Part shown: in pieces, positions 34,938 through 42,910 of the stretch
How positions within the stretch are numbered: position 1 is the stretch's first letter
Layout of the letters: every line of letters starts with the position of its first letter
Source of the DNA: Bacteroidota bacterium
GTDB taxonomy: Bacteria > Bacteroidota > Bacteroidia > 2-12-FULL-35-15
Assembly (NCBI GenBank): GCA_016722565.1
Contig: JADKIU010000007.1
Location: forward strand, 496,001-560,000
Reading direction: 5' to 3'
DNA length: 64,000 bases
Program-made: the position numbers and the translations under genes
The notes under the pieces: model-generated
Told to the model about the DNA's origin: nothing
Databases searched by the model: none
Seen by the model: the letters and a program-made list of their open reading frames with translations, nothing else

Positions 34938-35894
34938 ATGACCTACTCCAACAAAGACATTCACATCAACGGCATGGACATCAAGCCCGGGCAAAATGCT
35001 CAGGTGAGTTTGAATTGGTATCAACTACCCACCAAAACTGTTATTGAAATTCCTGTTTATGTTTTTCGTTCGAAGAATCCCGGACCAACACTCTTGATTC
35101 TTGCCGGCATGCACGGTGATGAAATCAATGGGATTGAAATTGTCCGCAGACTCATCACACGTGACGATGTAAAAAAACCTTTGTGTGGAAGCATCATTGC
35201 CATTCCGGTGATCAATACCATTTCATTTTTATCCGGCTCCCGCGATTTGCCCGATGGCAGAGATTTAAACCGCTGCTTCCCCGGAACAAAAAATGGTTCG
35301 TTGGGCGGACGCATCGCCTACGATTTAATGAATGAAATTATTCCGCAAATAGATTTTGGTGTCGACTTTCATACCGGTGGTGCAAAAATTCACAACTACC
35401 CTCAGTTGCGTTGTGTGTTTAATAATAAAGTGAATCTGGATCTTGGAAAAAAATTCGCTCCGGCTCTCATCATCAACTCTCCTTTCCGCGACAATACACT
35501 TCGTAAAGAAGCTTCACGAAAAGGAAAATCCATTTTGGTTTTTGAAGGTGGTGAATCTTCCCGCTTCGATTATCTTTCTATCAACGAAGGCATGAACGGT
35601 TGCATCCGACTCATGCATCATTTAAAAATGGTGAAAACGGAAATCCCGAACAACCCAACTGTCTTGTTACACAAATCTACTTGGGTGCGTGCAAAATCAT
35701 CGGGCTTGTTTCATACATCCAAAACCAATGGCGCACATATCCGCAAAGGAGAAATTGTCGGTTCTATCTCCGACCCGTATGGTGAACACGATGAGAAATT
35801 GGTTTCTCCTACTGACGGATACATTGTGGGAATCAACAACCAACCGGTGGTGAACCAGGGCGATGCCTTGATGCACATTGGCATTGAAGAATAA
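34938..35894 (+). CDS. Succinylglutamate desuccinylase/aspartoacylase family metallopeptidase
   Basis: A 318-residue M14-like zinc carboxypeptidase-fold enzyme (PF04952). The zinc-binding motif is AGMHGDEINGIEIVR (H-x-x-E). Later comes PDGRDLNRCFPG (substrate-binding Arg-Asn), the third zinc-ligand region DFGVDFHTGG, and VFEGGESSRFD carrying the general-base-type Glu. A C-terminal beta domain (KGEIVGSISDPYG, SPTDGYIVGINN) completes the family architecture. It follows retropepsin and RimK genes in the same direction, suggesting a shared role in trimming or turning over glutamate additions. The exact substrate is inferred only. Confidence 0.88.
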   Translation: MTYSNKDIHINGMDIKPGQNAQVSLNWYQLPTKTVIEIPVYVFRSKNPGPTLLILAGMHGDEINGIEIVRRLITRDDVKKPLCGSIIAIPVINTISFLSGSRDLPDGRDLNRCFPGTKNGSLGGRIAYDLMNEIIPQIDFGVDFHTGGAKIHNYPQLRCVFNNKVNLDLGKKFAPALIINSPFRDNTLRKEASRKGKSILVFEGGESSRFDYLSINEGMNGCIRLMHHLKMVKTEIPNNPTVLLHKSTWVRAKSSGLFHTSKTNGAHIRKGEIVGSISDPYGEHDEKLVSPTDGYIVGINNQPVVNQGDALMHIGIEE

Positions 35895-35901
35895 TCCAAT
35901 C

Positions 35902-36552
35902 TTACTTTAATAAATTATGTTTCATCGCATACATGATGATGCCGATGGAATTTTTTGCTTTTGTCTTTTGCAGAATCCGTTCTTTATGTCCTTCTACCGT
36001 GCGCACACTCACATCCAACTTATCTGCAATTTCTTTACTTGTTAATTCTTTACTGATCAAACGAATGATTTCTACTTCACGGTCTGTCAATACCACTTCC
36101 GCGAAAGTGGGACGAATCTTTTTACTTTCTACCAAGCCTTTTACCATTGCACGTGAAATCTGGTCGTTGAAATAATAATCGTTTTCCATCACGCCATAAA
36201 TCGCATCCACTACAATTTCAATGTCTTGATTTTTTAATAAAAATCCATTCGCCCCTTTGCTAATCAAATGGTGAATGAATCCTTCTTCGTTGTGCATCGT
36301 CACAATAATAATTTTTGTGCCTTCGTATTTGTTTTGTAAACGCTCGGTGGTTTCAATGCCATCCATCACGGGCATTTGCAGGTCGAGGAGAATCACATCG
36401 ACACGTTTCTTTTTTAATTGTTCGAGCAATTCTTCTCCGTTTGAAGCTTCGATGACCACTTCAAATTCAGGAAAATCTTTGATTAAAGCAATCATCCCTT
36501 TTCTAAAAAGTGCATGATCGTCTACTACGGCTATTCTAATCGATGGCGTCAT
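35902..36552 (-). CDS. NarL/FixJ-type response regulator
   Basis: A 216-residue DNA-binding regulator. Receiver domain: acidic pair Asp11-Asp12 (AVVDDHALFRKG), phospho-acceptor Asp57 (VILLDLQMPVMDG), Thr in IIIVTMHNEEG and Lys in GFLLKNQDI. The C-terminal LuxR-type HTH is LTDREVEIIRLISKELTSKEIADKL followed by SVRTVEGHKERILQK. Its start lies within the end of the upstream kinase gene (17-nt overlap), so the two proteins are translated together and form a cognate pair. Target genes are not identifiable. Confidence 0.95.
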   Translation of the reverse strand: MTPSIRIAVVDDHALFRKGMIALIKDFPEFEVVIEASNGEELLEQLKKKRVDVILLDLQMPVMDGIETTERLQNKYEGTKIIIVTMHNEEGFIHHLISKGANGFLLKNQDIEIVVDAIYGVMENDYYFNDQISRAMVKGLVESKKIRPTFAEVVLTDREVEIIRLISKELTSKEIADKLDVSVRTVEGHKERILQKTKAKNSIGIIMYAMKHNLLK

Positions 36553-37336
36553 TCAATGGAATTTCGATGGTTACTTTCGATTCGTTTTTACTTACGGTAA
36601 TATATTGTACGGTGGCATTAATCATTTGCGCGCGACTTTGGATGCTGCGTAAGCCGATGCCTCCCACTCCTTCGGACAGTTGATTTACTTTTTCGGTACT
36701 GATGCCAATGCCGTTGTGTGCAATTTCGGTGGTATACACTTGTGCATTGCAACGCAAGGTAATTGAAATTTCAGATGCTTGTGCATGTTTGATAATGTTG
36801 TTCAACGATTCTTGCACAATGCGATACAATTGCAATTCTACTTTTTTCGAGAGCTGTGGAATTCCTTCTTGCGGATGAAAGTTAATGTCGATTAAGTTGG
36901 ATGTTTTTATCTGACGGCATAATTCCAACAATCCTTTTTCGTAACCGAGTCGGATTAAAATGGGCGGCATCAAATCGCGGGCGATGCTGCGAATGTTTTC
37001 AATAGAAGATTCCAACAAGCCTTTGCTCTCTCCTACCAATTGTTTGGTGAGTTCTACATTGTCGGAGTTGCGTTCAATTCTATTTAAATACAAGTTGATC
37101 ACATTCAATACCGAACCCACATCATCGTGAATGTCTTTTGCAATTTTTTCACGTTCCAGTTCGGCCACTTGGATACTCGCATCGGTTAATTTTTTTTGGT
37201 GAAGACTTTCTTTGTCTTTTAAAACGGCTCTGTTTTCAAACATTCGTTTTTGGTGAAGGAGCACAAAAAAAATAACGAAGAACACCAATATTAATATGGA
37301 GATGGTACCGATAACTAATAAGATGGCCGGGCTCAT
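36536..37336 (-). CDS. NarX-type sensor histidine kinase (HisKA_3)
   Basis: A 266-residue kinase. The ATG at 37336 overlaps the upstream stop as ATGA and is preferred to an upstream Met. One transmembrane helix (residues ~4-27) leads into a coiled-coil, then the phospho-acceptor motif EREKIAKDIHDDVGSVLNVI with His70. The HATPase domain is diverged but retains the N-box region RIVQESLNNIIKHAQAS and G2-like GVGGIGLRSIQSRAQMI. No sensor domain is present, so it probably senses through its membrane-protein partner. It is the middle gene of a three-gene operon. Confidence 0.93.
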   Translation of the reverse strand: MSPAILLVIGTISILILVFFVIFFVLLHQKRMFENRAVLKDKESLHQKKLTDASIQVAELEREKIAKDIHDDVGSVLNVINLYLNRIERNSDNVELTKQLVGESKGLLESSIENIRSIARDLMPPILIRLGYEKGLLELCRQIKTSNLIDINFHPQEGIPQLSKKVELQLYRIVQESLNNIIKHAQASEISITLRCNAQVYTTEIAHNGIGISTEKVNQLSEGVGGIGLRSIQSRAQMINATVQYITVSKNESKVTIEIPLNDAID

Positions 37337-37971
37337 GCGTTTTTTGCTTTTATAAAACCAATACAAATTAACACATTGTAAATGACATTTAAAGGAGAAT
37401 GTATTAACAGAAATAATAAATACGAATCGGCAGGCGGCAAGGATTTATCGGAAATGAATAATAAAATGTTGCCCGAAAAGTAAATTAAGATGCCCGAGTT
37501 AATCCAGAAAAACGGAAGTGACAAGACGTTTTCATAAATCAAATTGCGCAATAAATAGGCAAACGAGAGCAAGGACAATAAAATAAAAATGGAGGATTCG
37601 ACCGTTACCGAAAAATTATCCAAACTGTGAAATCCGTTGATTTTATAATCGATGTATTCGACAATGTAAAACACCGGAAACAAGAGCAGCAAATAACCCA
37701 CTTTAAAATACTGTTTGTAAAACAACATGTAGAACAAGGTGATGAGCGAAAACTCCGACAAGGTATACACATGAAACGTAATTAAGTTGGAGGTATCATC
37801 ACTGGCGATGGCGAGGCCCAGAATTTCAACGGTGGTACCAATAAAGGTGAGCGCAAAAACAGGAAGCAAATAGGTTTTAATTTTTCGAATACAAAACAAT
37901 CCAACCAGAAAAGGTACGATCGTAAATGCAATGGAGATATAAGAAAACCAATAAAGTTGTTCGTTGCTCAT
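37333..37971 (-). CDS. Multi-pass membrane protein, first gene of a two-component operon
   Basis: A 212-residue protein with six to seven hydrophobic helices, starting MSNEQLYWFSYISIAFTIVPFLVGLF and ending in FIKAKNA. It overlaps the kinase gene by 4 nt. No family is confidently recognised. The position, and a kinase that lacks its own sensor domain, suggest that it is the signal-receiving subunit. A terminator from the upstream small gene precedes it, so its own promoter must lie in the short interval around 37972-37980 or inside the hairpin region; no consensus box was seen. Confidence 0.7.
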   Translation of the reverse strand: MSNEQLYWFSYISIAFTIVPFLVGLFCIRKIKTYLLPVFALTFIGTTVEILGLAIASDDTSNLITFHVYTLSEFSLITLFYMLFYKQYFKVGYLLLLFPVFYIVEYIDYKINGFHSLDNFSVTVESSIFILLSLLSFAYLLRNLIYENVLSLPFFWINSGILIYFSGNILLFISDKSLPPADSYLLFLLIHSPLNVIYNVLICIGFIKAKNA

Positions 37972-37979
37972 AAATAAAA

Positions 37980-38003
37980 AAAGACGACATAAATGTCGTC
38001 TTT
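37980..38003 (-). terminator. Hairpin terminator after the 103-residue gene
   Basis: The 11-bp stem AAAGACGACAT/ATGTCGTCTTT is followed on the minus strand by a T-rich run (TTTTTTATTTA). Confidence 0.82.
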
Positions 38004-38029
38004 AAAGATACTTCTTTTTTAAAACTTGC

Positions 38030-38341
38030 TTAGGAGTTCAAAGCATTGTTTGTGCCGCAATAAGGCGGACAAGGTTTGCTACGTTCAGCAAGTAAGCCGT
38101 TTACCAAATCATTTTCGTTGGCATCGGTACCTACAACAACCAAATGTTTGTTGCCTTTGGTGTCGAGGGCATAATACAAGCGAATACCAACGCATCCTGT
38201 TTGGTTTAAAATCGCCTCAATGGCTGCTTTACCAAAAAAGTGACCTTTGATAGATTGAGGGTTTGCAGCACGGTATGCTGCTGTCCACGCAGCCGCTTCT
38301 TGCAGACTGATCGTGTGATCTTCGTTTCCTGTGAAACTCAT
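38030..38341 (-). CDS. Small conserved hypothetical protein (MSFTGNEDH family)
   Basis: A 103-residue soluble protein. It starts MSFTGNEDHTISLQEAAAWT and contains GHFFGKAAIEAILNQTGCVG, IRLYYALDTKGNKHLVVVG and a Cys-rich end (KPCPPYCGTNN). From memory, this N-terminal pattern recurs in small Bacteroidota proteins of unknown function. No catalytic motif is evident. It has a terminator downstream and a candidate operator hairpin ~150 nt upstream, shared with the divergent DUF3606 gene. Confidence 0.7.
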   Translation of the reverse strand: MSFTGNEDHTISLQEAAAWTAAYRAANPQSIKGHFFGKAAIEAILNQTGCVGIRLYYALDTKGNKHLVVVGTDANENDLVNGLLAERSKPCPPYCGTNNALNS

Positions 38342-38488
38342 GATGTTAGGGGTTTAGGAGTAAATACTGTACTTATGTTTAGTAATTACAAGATAAGAAA
38401 TTCATTAAAAACAAATGCCATTTAGTACCGACCTAAATTGATAACATCGTAATTGTCAAAGTGCTAACTCAAAAAGCAGATTTTTTAT

Positions 38489-38526
38489 AGGGTATTTTTA
38501 CCCTGTAAATGGGGTAAAAATACCCT
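38489..38526. promoter_or_regulatory. Candidate operator: GGGTATTTTTACCC inverted repeat
   Basis: AGGGTATTTTTACCC (38489-38503) is the exact complement of GGGTAAAAATACCCT (38512-38526). A third half-site GGGGTATTTCTAC follows at 38537. It lies in the 259-nt space between the divergent 103-residue and DUF3606 genes. Confidence 0.5.
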
Positions 38527-38600
38527 AAGGCAAAATGGGGTATTTCTACGCTAAAACAGATGAAACGGACTTGTTAGCTTTACACCATTAACGACAGTGT

Positions 38601-38798
38601 ATGAATAAGAATCTAAATAGCATTACCAAATTTTACAACGAGCGCATCGACATTTCCAAAAAGGAAGAGTTGCAACGCTGGAGCAAAGTGCTTTCCTGCA
38701 GGGAAGACGACTTGGTTCAAGCGGTGTTGTCGATTGGCAATTCCGTAAAAATGGTAGATACCTTCCTTTGTTTGAACCGCAAAAAACTAGATGCATGA
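38601..38798 (+). CDS. DUF3606-like small protein
   Basis: A 65-residue helical protein. NERIDISKKEELQRWSKVLSCREDDLVQAVLSIG matches the DUF3606 pattern, in which a short N-terminal strand leads to a helix-turn with W-(S/T)-K-x-L-x-C-x-E-x-x-L. The family function is unknown. The stop overlaps the start of the HNH gene (ATGA), so the two are translationally coupled. Confidence 0.75.
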   Translation: MNKNLNSITKFYNERIDISKKEELQRWSKVLSCREDDLVQAVLSIGNSVKMVDTFLCLNRKKLDA

Positions 38799-39133
38799 GC
38801 AAAAAACGCATGGACGGAAAATTATTTACCCAAGACCTGATTGACAAGGTATGGGAAAAAGCTGACATTGTTTTTGGAGTAGATCCCAAGATTTTCCGGA
38901 AAGACAAATGCGGAGCATGGATCAAAAAAGACCAATATGGCAAGTCGCATGCAAACTCCACCATGGCTTGGGAGATTGACCATATCAAACCATTCAGCTG
39001 GGGCGGCACCGATGAACTTTCGAATTTACAAGCCTTGCAATACAACAACAACGAACAAAAAAACGATCAATATCCCTTTTGGTCCTGCACCGTAAAAAGT
39101 GTGGAACATACCAATCAATTTATCAATTCCTAA
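38795..39133 (+). CDS. HNH endonuclease family protein
   Basis: A 112-residue protein. The start at 38795 is chosen because it overlaps the DUF3606 stop by 4 nt. The HNH core is AWEIDHIKPFSWGGTDELSN (D-H pair), then LQALQYNNNEQKND (Asn residues and terminal D). Upstream, CGAWIKKDQYG carries only one Cys, so it is not the zinc-ribbon HNH type. Nuclease activity is probable; the biological role is open. Co-transcription with a DUF3606 protein is the only contextual clue. Confidence 0.85.
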   Translation: MSKKRMDGKLFTQDLIDKVWEKADIVFGVDPKIFRKDKCGAWIKKDQYGKSHANSTMAWEIDHIKPFSWGGTDELSNLQALQYNNNEQKNDQYPFWSCTVKSVEHTNQFINS

Positions 39134-39273
39134 AAATTGAACTACTCTAAATTCAATTTTATTTTTTGATTGTATTTTTTTGAAGTAGATTTTATTGGGA
39201 TGGATTGGTGTGGGGAAATGGGTATACTTGAGTCGGTGATTTAAATAAAAATATTGTTATAAATAAATTATAA

Positions 39274-39302
39274 ATAACTTGTTGGACTTAGCCACAAGTT
39301 AT
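39274..39302. repeat. Short inverted repeat before the Ntn hydrolase gene
   Basis: ATAACTTGT and ACAAGTTAT are perfect 9-nt arms around an 11-base loop, 37 nt upstream of the Ntn hydrolase ATG. GCATAACTTGT, the reverse complement of the right arm plus GC, recurs at 42103. Confidence 0.5.
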
Positions 39303-39338
39303 GCCTCATGCCTAAAGACTATTTAATAGACAGAATAT

Positions 39339-40436
39339 ATGACAGCAGTAGCAGGGATTTTAAACAAACAAGGTGTAGCTATCGCAGCAGACAGTGCTGT
39401 AACAGTGAATGGAGTAAATCACAGGAAGGTATATAATTCTGCGAATAAGATATTTACTCTCTCCAAATATCATCCAGTAGGAATTGCGATATACAATAGC
39501 GCACAAATTATGGGCATTCCATGGGAAATATTGATAAAGGAATATAGAAAACAAATAGGTGACAAAAGTTTTCCAAAACTTTCAGATTATAAAGACAACT
39601 TCCTTAGTTGGTTAGAGGCAAATAATTATTTTATCGAAAAACAAAACAACACCTACATCTTTGTTGACTTTCTTTCTTTTGTTCAAGCAATTATAAACGA
39701 GCCACAATTTCAATCGGAATTGAGAAAAGGTGCTGATATTGAAACATTACTTAGTGACAAATTAAATAATTTTAGTCTTGAAATAATCAAATCGCCTTCA
39801 ATCGATTCATTAAAAGGAATTAATGAACCTGATACAAAAAAACTCATTGCTTCACTAGTGCCTGAAATATTAGGAGCCCTTTCTAATAATTTTAATAGAA
39901 ATTTCGATCAATCAAAACTTGAAAAGCCATTATTAGAATCGTATTTTAATTTTCTTAATCACGATTGGTTTATCCAATACACTGGCCTTATTTTCACAGG
40001 CTATGGAGAAACAGAAATTTTTCCCAGACTGATAACCATAAATGTTTCGCTTGTTATAGATGGAAAGCTCAGATTTATTGAAGACAAGAAAAAAGAAGTC
40101 GTAATATCTGATGCAAATAATGCTAGTATTAGACCTTTTGCACAAACAGACGTTATTGATACTGTTTTGCAGGGCATAAGCCCAGAACTTAAAGGACTTT
40201 CAACTAATGTTTTTGGCGATTTTATAAATCAGTTTATTCATGAAATAACTCAAATTCCTAGTATTCCTGCTGAATTGTTAGTATCCCTACAAGCAATAAA
40301 TACACAACAATATGTTCAAAACTATCATCAGCAACTCGGCAATATCGTTAGCAAACGTTACGTTAAGCCATTGATGGGTGCTGTAGCTCAATTATCTAAA
40401 GAAGATCTTAAAAATATATTTAAATTTGTATCATGA
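39339..40436 (+). CDS. Predicted proteasome-beta-like Ntn hydrolase
   Basis: A 365-residue protein whose first ~70 residues look like a proteasome beta subunit/HslV. After Met removal it starts with Thr: TAVAGILNKQGVAIAADSAVT. Counting that Thr as residue 1, Asp is at 17 exactly as in proteasomes. The lysine equivalent to Lys33 would be in SANKIFTLSKYHPVGIAIY (three residues late). The predicted helix MGIPWEILIKEYRKQ follows. The C-terminal ~250 residues are helical and unrecognised. The known Thr-Asp-Lys triad implies threonine-protease or amidohydrolase chemistry; self-assembly and substrate are unknown. It overlaps the next gene by 4 nt. Confidence 0.7.
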   Translation: MTAVAGILNKQGVAIAADSAVTVNGVNHRKVYNSANKIFTLSKYHPVGIAIYNSAQIMGIPWEILIKEYRKQIGDKSFPKLSDYKDNFLSWLEANNYFIEKQNNTYIFVDFLSFVQAIINEPQFQSELRKGADIETLLSDKLNNFSLEIIKSPSIDSLKGINEPDTKKLIASLVPEILGALSNNFNRNFDQSKLEKPLLESYFNFLNHDWFIQYTGLIFTGYGETEIFPRLITINVSLVIDGKLRFIEDKKKEVVISDANNASIRPFAQTDVIDTVLQGISPELKGLSTNVFGDFINQFIHEITQIPSIPAELLVSLQAINTQQYVQNYHQQLGNIVSKRYVKPLMGAVAQLSKEDLKNIFKFVS

Positions 40437-40657
40437 TAAATTCATTCAAGTTTACATTCCCAACATTTGACATTGACGAACCAAATGAAATTATTCTTGA
40501 CGTTCCTTCAATAAATAATGTTGGCATTCAGACTTCAAAAAGTTCTGACGAAAAATTCGTAACCGCCTCGGTTAATGAAATTAGAGAAATGATTGTGACA
40601 GAAATGATTTCAAATGTAAAACAAGACCTCTCTAAACTCACTGGCACGAAAGCTTAA
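40433..40657 (+). CDS. 74-residue partner of the Ntn hydrolase
   Basis: A small protein overlapping the Ntn hydrolase stop by 4 nt (ATGA), so production is coupled. It starts MINSFKFTFPTFDIDEPNEI and ends with a helix containing VNEIREMIVTEMISNVKQDL. No domain is recognised. The size and coupling suit an adaptor, inhibitor or substrate-presenting subunit, but this is inference. Its TAA lies inside an attC-like inverted element. Confidence 0.6.
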   Translation: MINSFKFTFPTFDIDEPNEIILDVPSINNVGIQTSKSSDEKFVTASVNEIREMIVTEMISNVKQDLSKLTGTKA

Positions 40658-40710
40658 CTGCAAGCAAGCGTAAGCGGGCTGACTCAATCGTCCTTCACGC
40701 AAGTTAAAGC
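40652..40710 (+). other. attC-like inverted element overlapping the stop codon
   Basis: A 59-nt stretch starts GCTTAACT, containing the stop of the small gene, and ends AAGTTAAAGC. The outer arms pair except for one extra A, and inner GCGT/ACGC segments can pair too. Size, the RYYYAAC-like left end and the stop codon inside it recall integron attC sites. However, the right end is not a perfect GTTRRRY and no integrase is present in the window. Confidence 0.3.
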
Positions 40711-40716
40711 GCGCAT

Positions 40717-40743
40717 AAGGGCAAAATAAATTTCTTTTGCCCT
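40717..40743 (+). terminator. Hairpin after the Ntn hydrolase operon
   Basis: AAGGGCAAAA and TTTTGCCCT pair across an 8-base spacer. T-rich sequence follows only after ~10 nt, so this is a moderate terminator candidate. Confidence 0.5.
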
Positions 40744-40842
40744 CATTAATTTAGTTTTATTTCTTTAAATTACCTTTTATGAATATGAATACGTTGTGCT
40801 TACAAACATTTATAATAATTGCACATCACAAGTCATACAAAA

Positions 40843-41204
40843 ATGTCAATAACAACTAACATACAAGAATACTCCCTGACACATATAAGACTGACAGGAA
40901 AAACACTTAAGTTGTTTTTCAAAAAAGCGAATAGCACCCAAACGGACAAAGTTTTAGAATTAAAAAATGTAGTTGCTTATACTGACAATCGAAAAGACGA
41001 AAAATCATTATACTTGACATTAGAGATTCTGCCGGTTCTTATGGAACTGACATGGCTATGCAACTCAAAAGGCCGGAAGTCCAAAGTTTCAAAGAAGTTT
41101 TCCTTTTCACAGATGCCCAATTAATTAACCATACATTTCATGCTTTAGCAGAAGAAATTGTTTGGCGGGACTTTGAAAATAATTTGCAAGACAATAATTA
41201 TTAA
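40843..41204 (+). pseudogene. Hypothetical protein with one frameshift
   Basis: ATG at 40843 (MSITTNIQEYSLTHIRLTGK). The frame shifts at the A5 run 41000-41004. Restoring one A gives DNRKDEKIIILDIRDSAGSY and runs through GTDMAMQLKRPEVQSFKEVF and HALAEEIVWRDFENNL to TAA at 41204, ~120 residues in total. The restored part is more protein-like than the out-of-frame continuation. No family is recognised. The break fits the homopolymer errors seen elsewhere. Confidence 0.5.
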
Positions 41205-41300
41205 CGAAAGATACACAGCAGAACAAATTTGTGTGACGCACTCTTTTTAAATAAAAGCAAGGCTTAACAAATAAAGTTTTACTGTTGCAAAAACGCTACC

Positions 41301-41370
41301 CGTGTTAAACGATTATTAAACGTTTCTACCCGTTTCTACCCATTTATAAACGTTTCCACATGGATAAATG
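41301..41370. repeat. 10-nt-periodic array A
   Basis: Seven ~10-nt units, e.g. CGTTTCTACC, CGTTTCTACC, CATTTATAAA, CGTTTCCACA, TGGATAAATG. AAACGTTT is at 41318 and 41348. It lies ~95 nt after the preceding gene. Confidence 0.8.
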
Positions 41371-41444
41371 AAAGGATTGGTTTTACTAAATTATGTATAC
41401 CTTGCAGGGCATAACGAGAAGTTAAATGCTACTTTTAGAGGACA

Positions 41445-42014
41445 ATGACAGAAGAATATAAACGAAAACTTTTTCTAAATCGACAATTTGAAGCAAACAC
41501 ATTTCAAGTTGGTAAAGTTCGCCTCAACTCATCTATTCGTGACTTAGACCGCAATGAAATCATTGATGTATTTGTTGATCAGAAAGGATATGAAAATTTA
41601 AATTTTTCTGACCGAATTGAATCGTTGAAAACTACATCTGGGTGGGTACATTATGCATCAGGTGCATCCTTCAAAATTGACCAGGGTGTTGTTAGACAAA
41701 TTAAACTGTCAACAAAATACCTTCAAGACAACAAAATCAACAAGGCAGATTTGTTAGGTATTTTTGGACAACCAGACACGGAACTCATAGACGACATTTG
41801 TTACTCAGCACTCGACTATAACATTGATGCACATATTCTCGTTTACCGAAAAAGGCAGATTTACGCATTCGTTGACCCACAGACTGAAATTTTAAAAGAA
41901 CTGCATTTTGGAACGCTTGATGAAAAAATATATGGGAATAAAAATAAACCTAATTCTAACCTCACCCTAGCAAAAGCTAAGCGATCGTGGTGGCAGAAAC
42001 TTTTCGGCAATTAA
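41445..42014 (+). CDS. Hypothetical cytoplasmic protein
   Basis: A 189-residue protein without signal peptide or recognised domain. It begins MTEEYKRKLFLNRQFEANTF, contains GWVHYASGASFKIDQGVVRQ and DLLGIFGQPDTELIDDI, and ends in a basic aromatic helix (KAKRSWWQKLFGN). It is flanked by arrays A and B; array B begins essentially at its stop codon. It could be a toxin-immunity-type protein, but nothing in the sequence proves this. Confidence 0.6.
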   Translation: MTEEYKRKLFLNRQFEANTFQVGKVRLNSSIRDLDRNEIIDVFVDQKGYENLNFSDRIESLKTTSGWVHYASGASFKIDQGVVRQIKLSTKYLQDNKINKADLLGIFGQPDTELIDDICYSALDYNIDAHILVYRKRQIYAFVDPQTEILKELHFGTLDEKIYGNKNKPNSNLTLAKAKRSWWQKLFGN

Positions 42015-42018
42015 TAAA

Positions 42019-42080
42019 CACTTCTACCCGTTTCTACCCATTTATAAACGTTTCTACCCGTTTAAAAACGGCTAATATAT
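42019..42080. repeat. 10-nt-periodic array B
   Basis: Six units: CACTTCTACC, CGTTTCTACC, CATTTATAAA, CGTTTCTACC, CGTTTAAAAA, CGGCTAATAT. It shares about 32 identical consecutive bases with array A and begins 5 nt after a stop codon. Confidence 0.85.
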
Positions 42081-42151
42081 TGAAGAACTTAATTTAAAAT
42101 AAATTGCATAACTTGTCTGCTAGTAAGAGGTTCACTTATAATTTACAGGCA

Positions 42152-42838
42152 ATGCAAGAAAGACCAATATTAATTATTATCGTTTTGACATTTTTGAGTT
42201 GTGGCACAGACACTCAAAACAAAACGACAATGAATGGCCCTGTAAATAACACTCCAATTGACAGTATACTCGCAGTCACAACCCCTACAAAACCAAGCGT
42301 TGACACAATTGTCTTAAAAGAAGCACATAACCAAGATGATCTTGTCGTGAATGAATATCTCCTTGACAAACTCAAACCAATTCGCGAAAACTTTAAACGA
42401 ATAAACTCTACTGAAAAATGGACTTCCTCAGACACAATAGAATTGTGGGAATCATTGGAAGGCGGTGAAGCTGCATTCTATTACCTCAACAACAAATTAG
42501 AAAGAATAATAACTCGACATTTTGGCGAGACCTACCAACTCTTAACTGAGTATTACTTACTAAACGGGCAAGTTTCATTTGTTTTAGAAAAATCTTATAA
42601 ATACAACAGACCATTGTTTTATGATTCGATTGCAATGAAGGAAAACAATGACAATCAGGTATGGGATTTTGACAAGTCTGAAATCATCGAAGACAGAAGC
42701 TATTTTTCAAATGGAAGGTTAATCCATCAAATCAGCAATCAAGATTGTGGATCACCTTTCACAGAAGACTATTTAGCAGAAGAACAAAAAAGAATAAAAG
42801 ATTCTTTCGATAAATTAATGAAATTGAAGAAGAAATAA
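42152..42838 (+). CDS. Hypothetical lipoprotein
   Basis: A 228-residue protein. ATG 42152 is chosen because it gives a short signal (MQERPILIIIVLTFLSC) with lipobox FLSC; an upstream Met adds a non-signal extension. The mature protein has a Thr/Asn/Pro-rich linker and then an alpha/beta domain (EGGEAAFYYLNNKLERIITR, TYQLLTEYYLLNGQVSFV) that looks like repeated beta-hairpins, and a charged C-terminal helix. No known family is assigned. It sits between arrays B and C. Confidence 0.6.
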   Translation: MQERPILIIIVLTFLSCGTDTQNKTTMNGPVNNTPIDSILAVTTPTKPSVDTIVLKEAHNQDDLVVNEYLLDKLKPIRENFKRINSTEKWTSSDTIELWESLEGGEAAFYYLNNKLERIITRHFGETYQLLTEYYLLNGQVSFVLEKSYKYNRPLFYDSIAMKENNDNQVWDFDKSEIIEDRSYFSNGRLIHQISNQDCGSPFTEDYLAEEQKRIKDSFDKLMKLKKK

Positions 42839-42910
42839 ACAAATGAAAGAAAGCCATTTTTTCAATTGGTATTTGAACTCATAAATCACTTTGAGAACTT
42901 TTAGGCTCTT

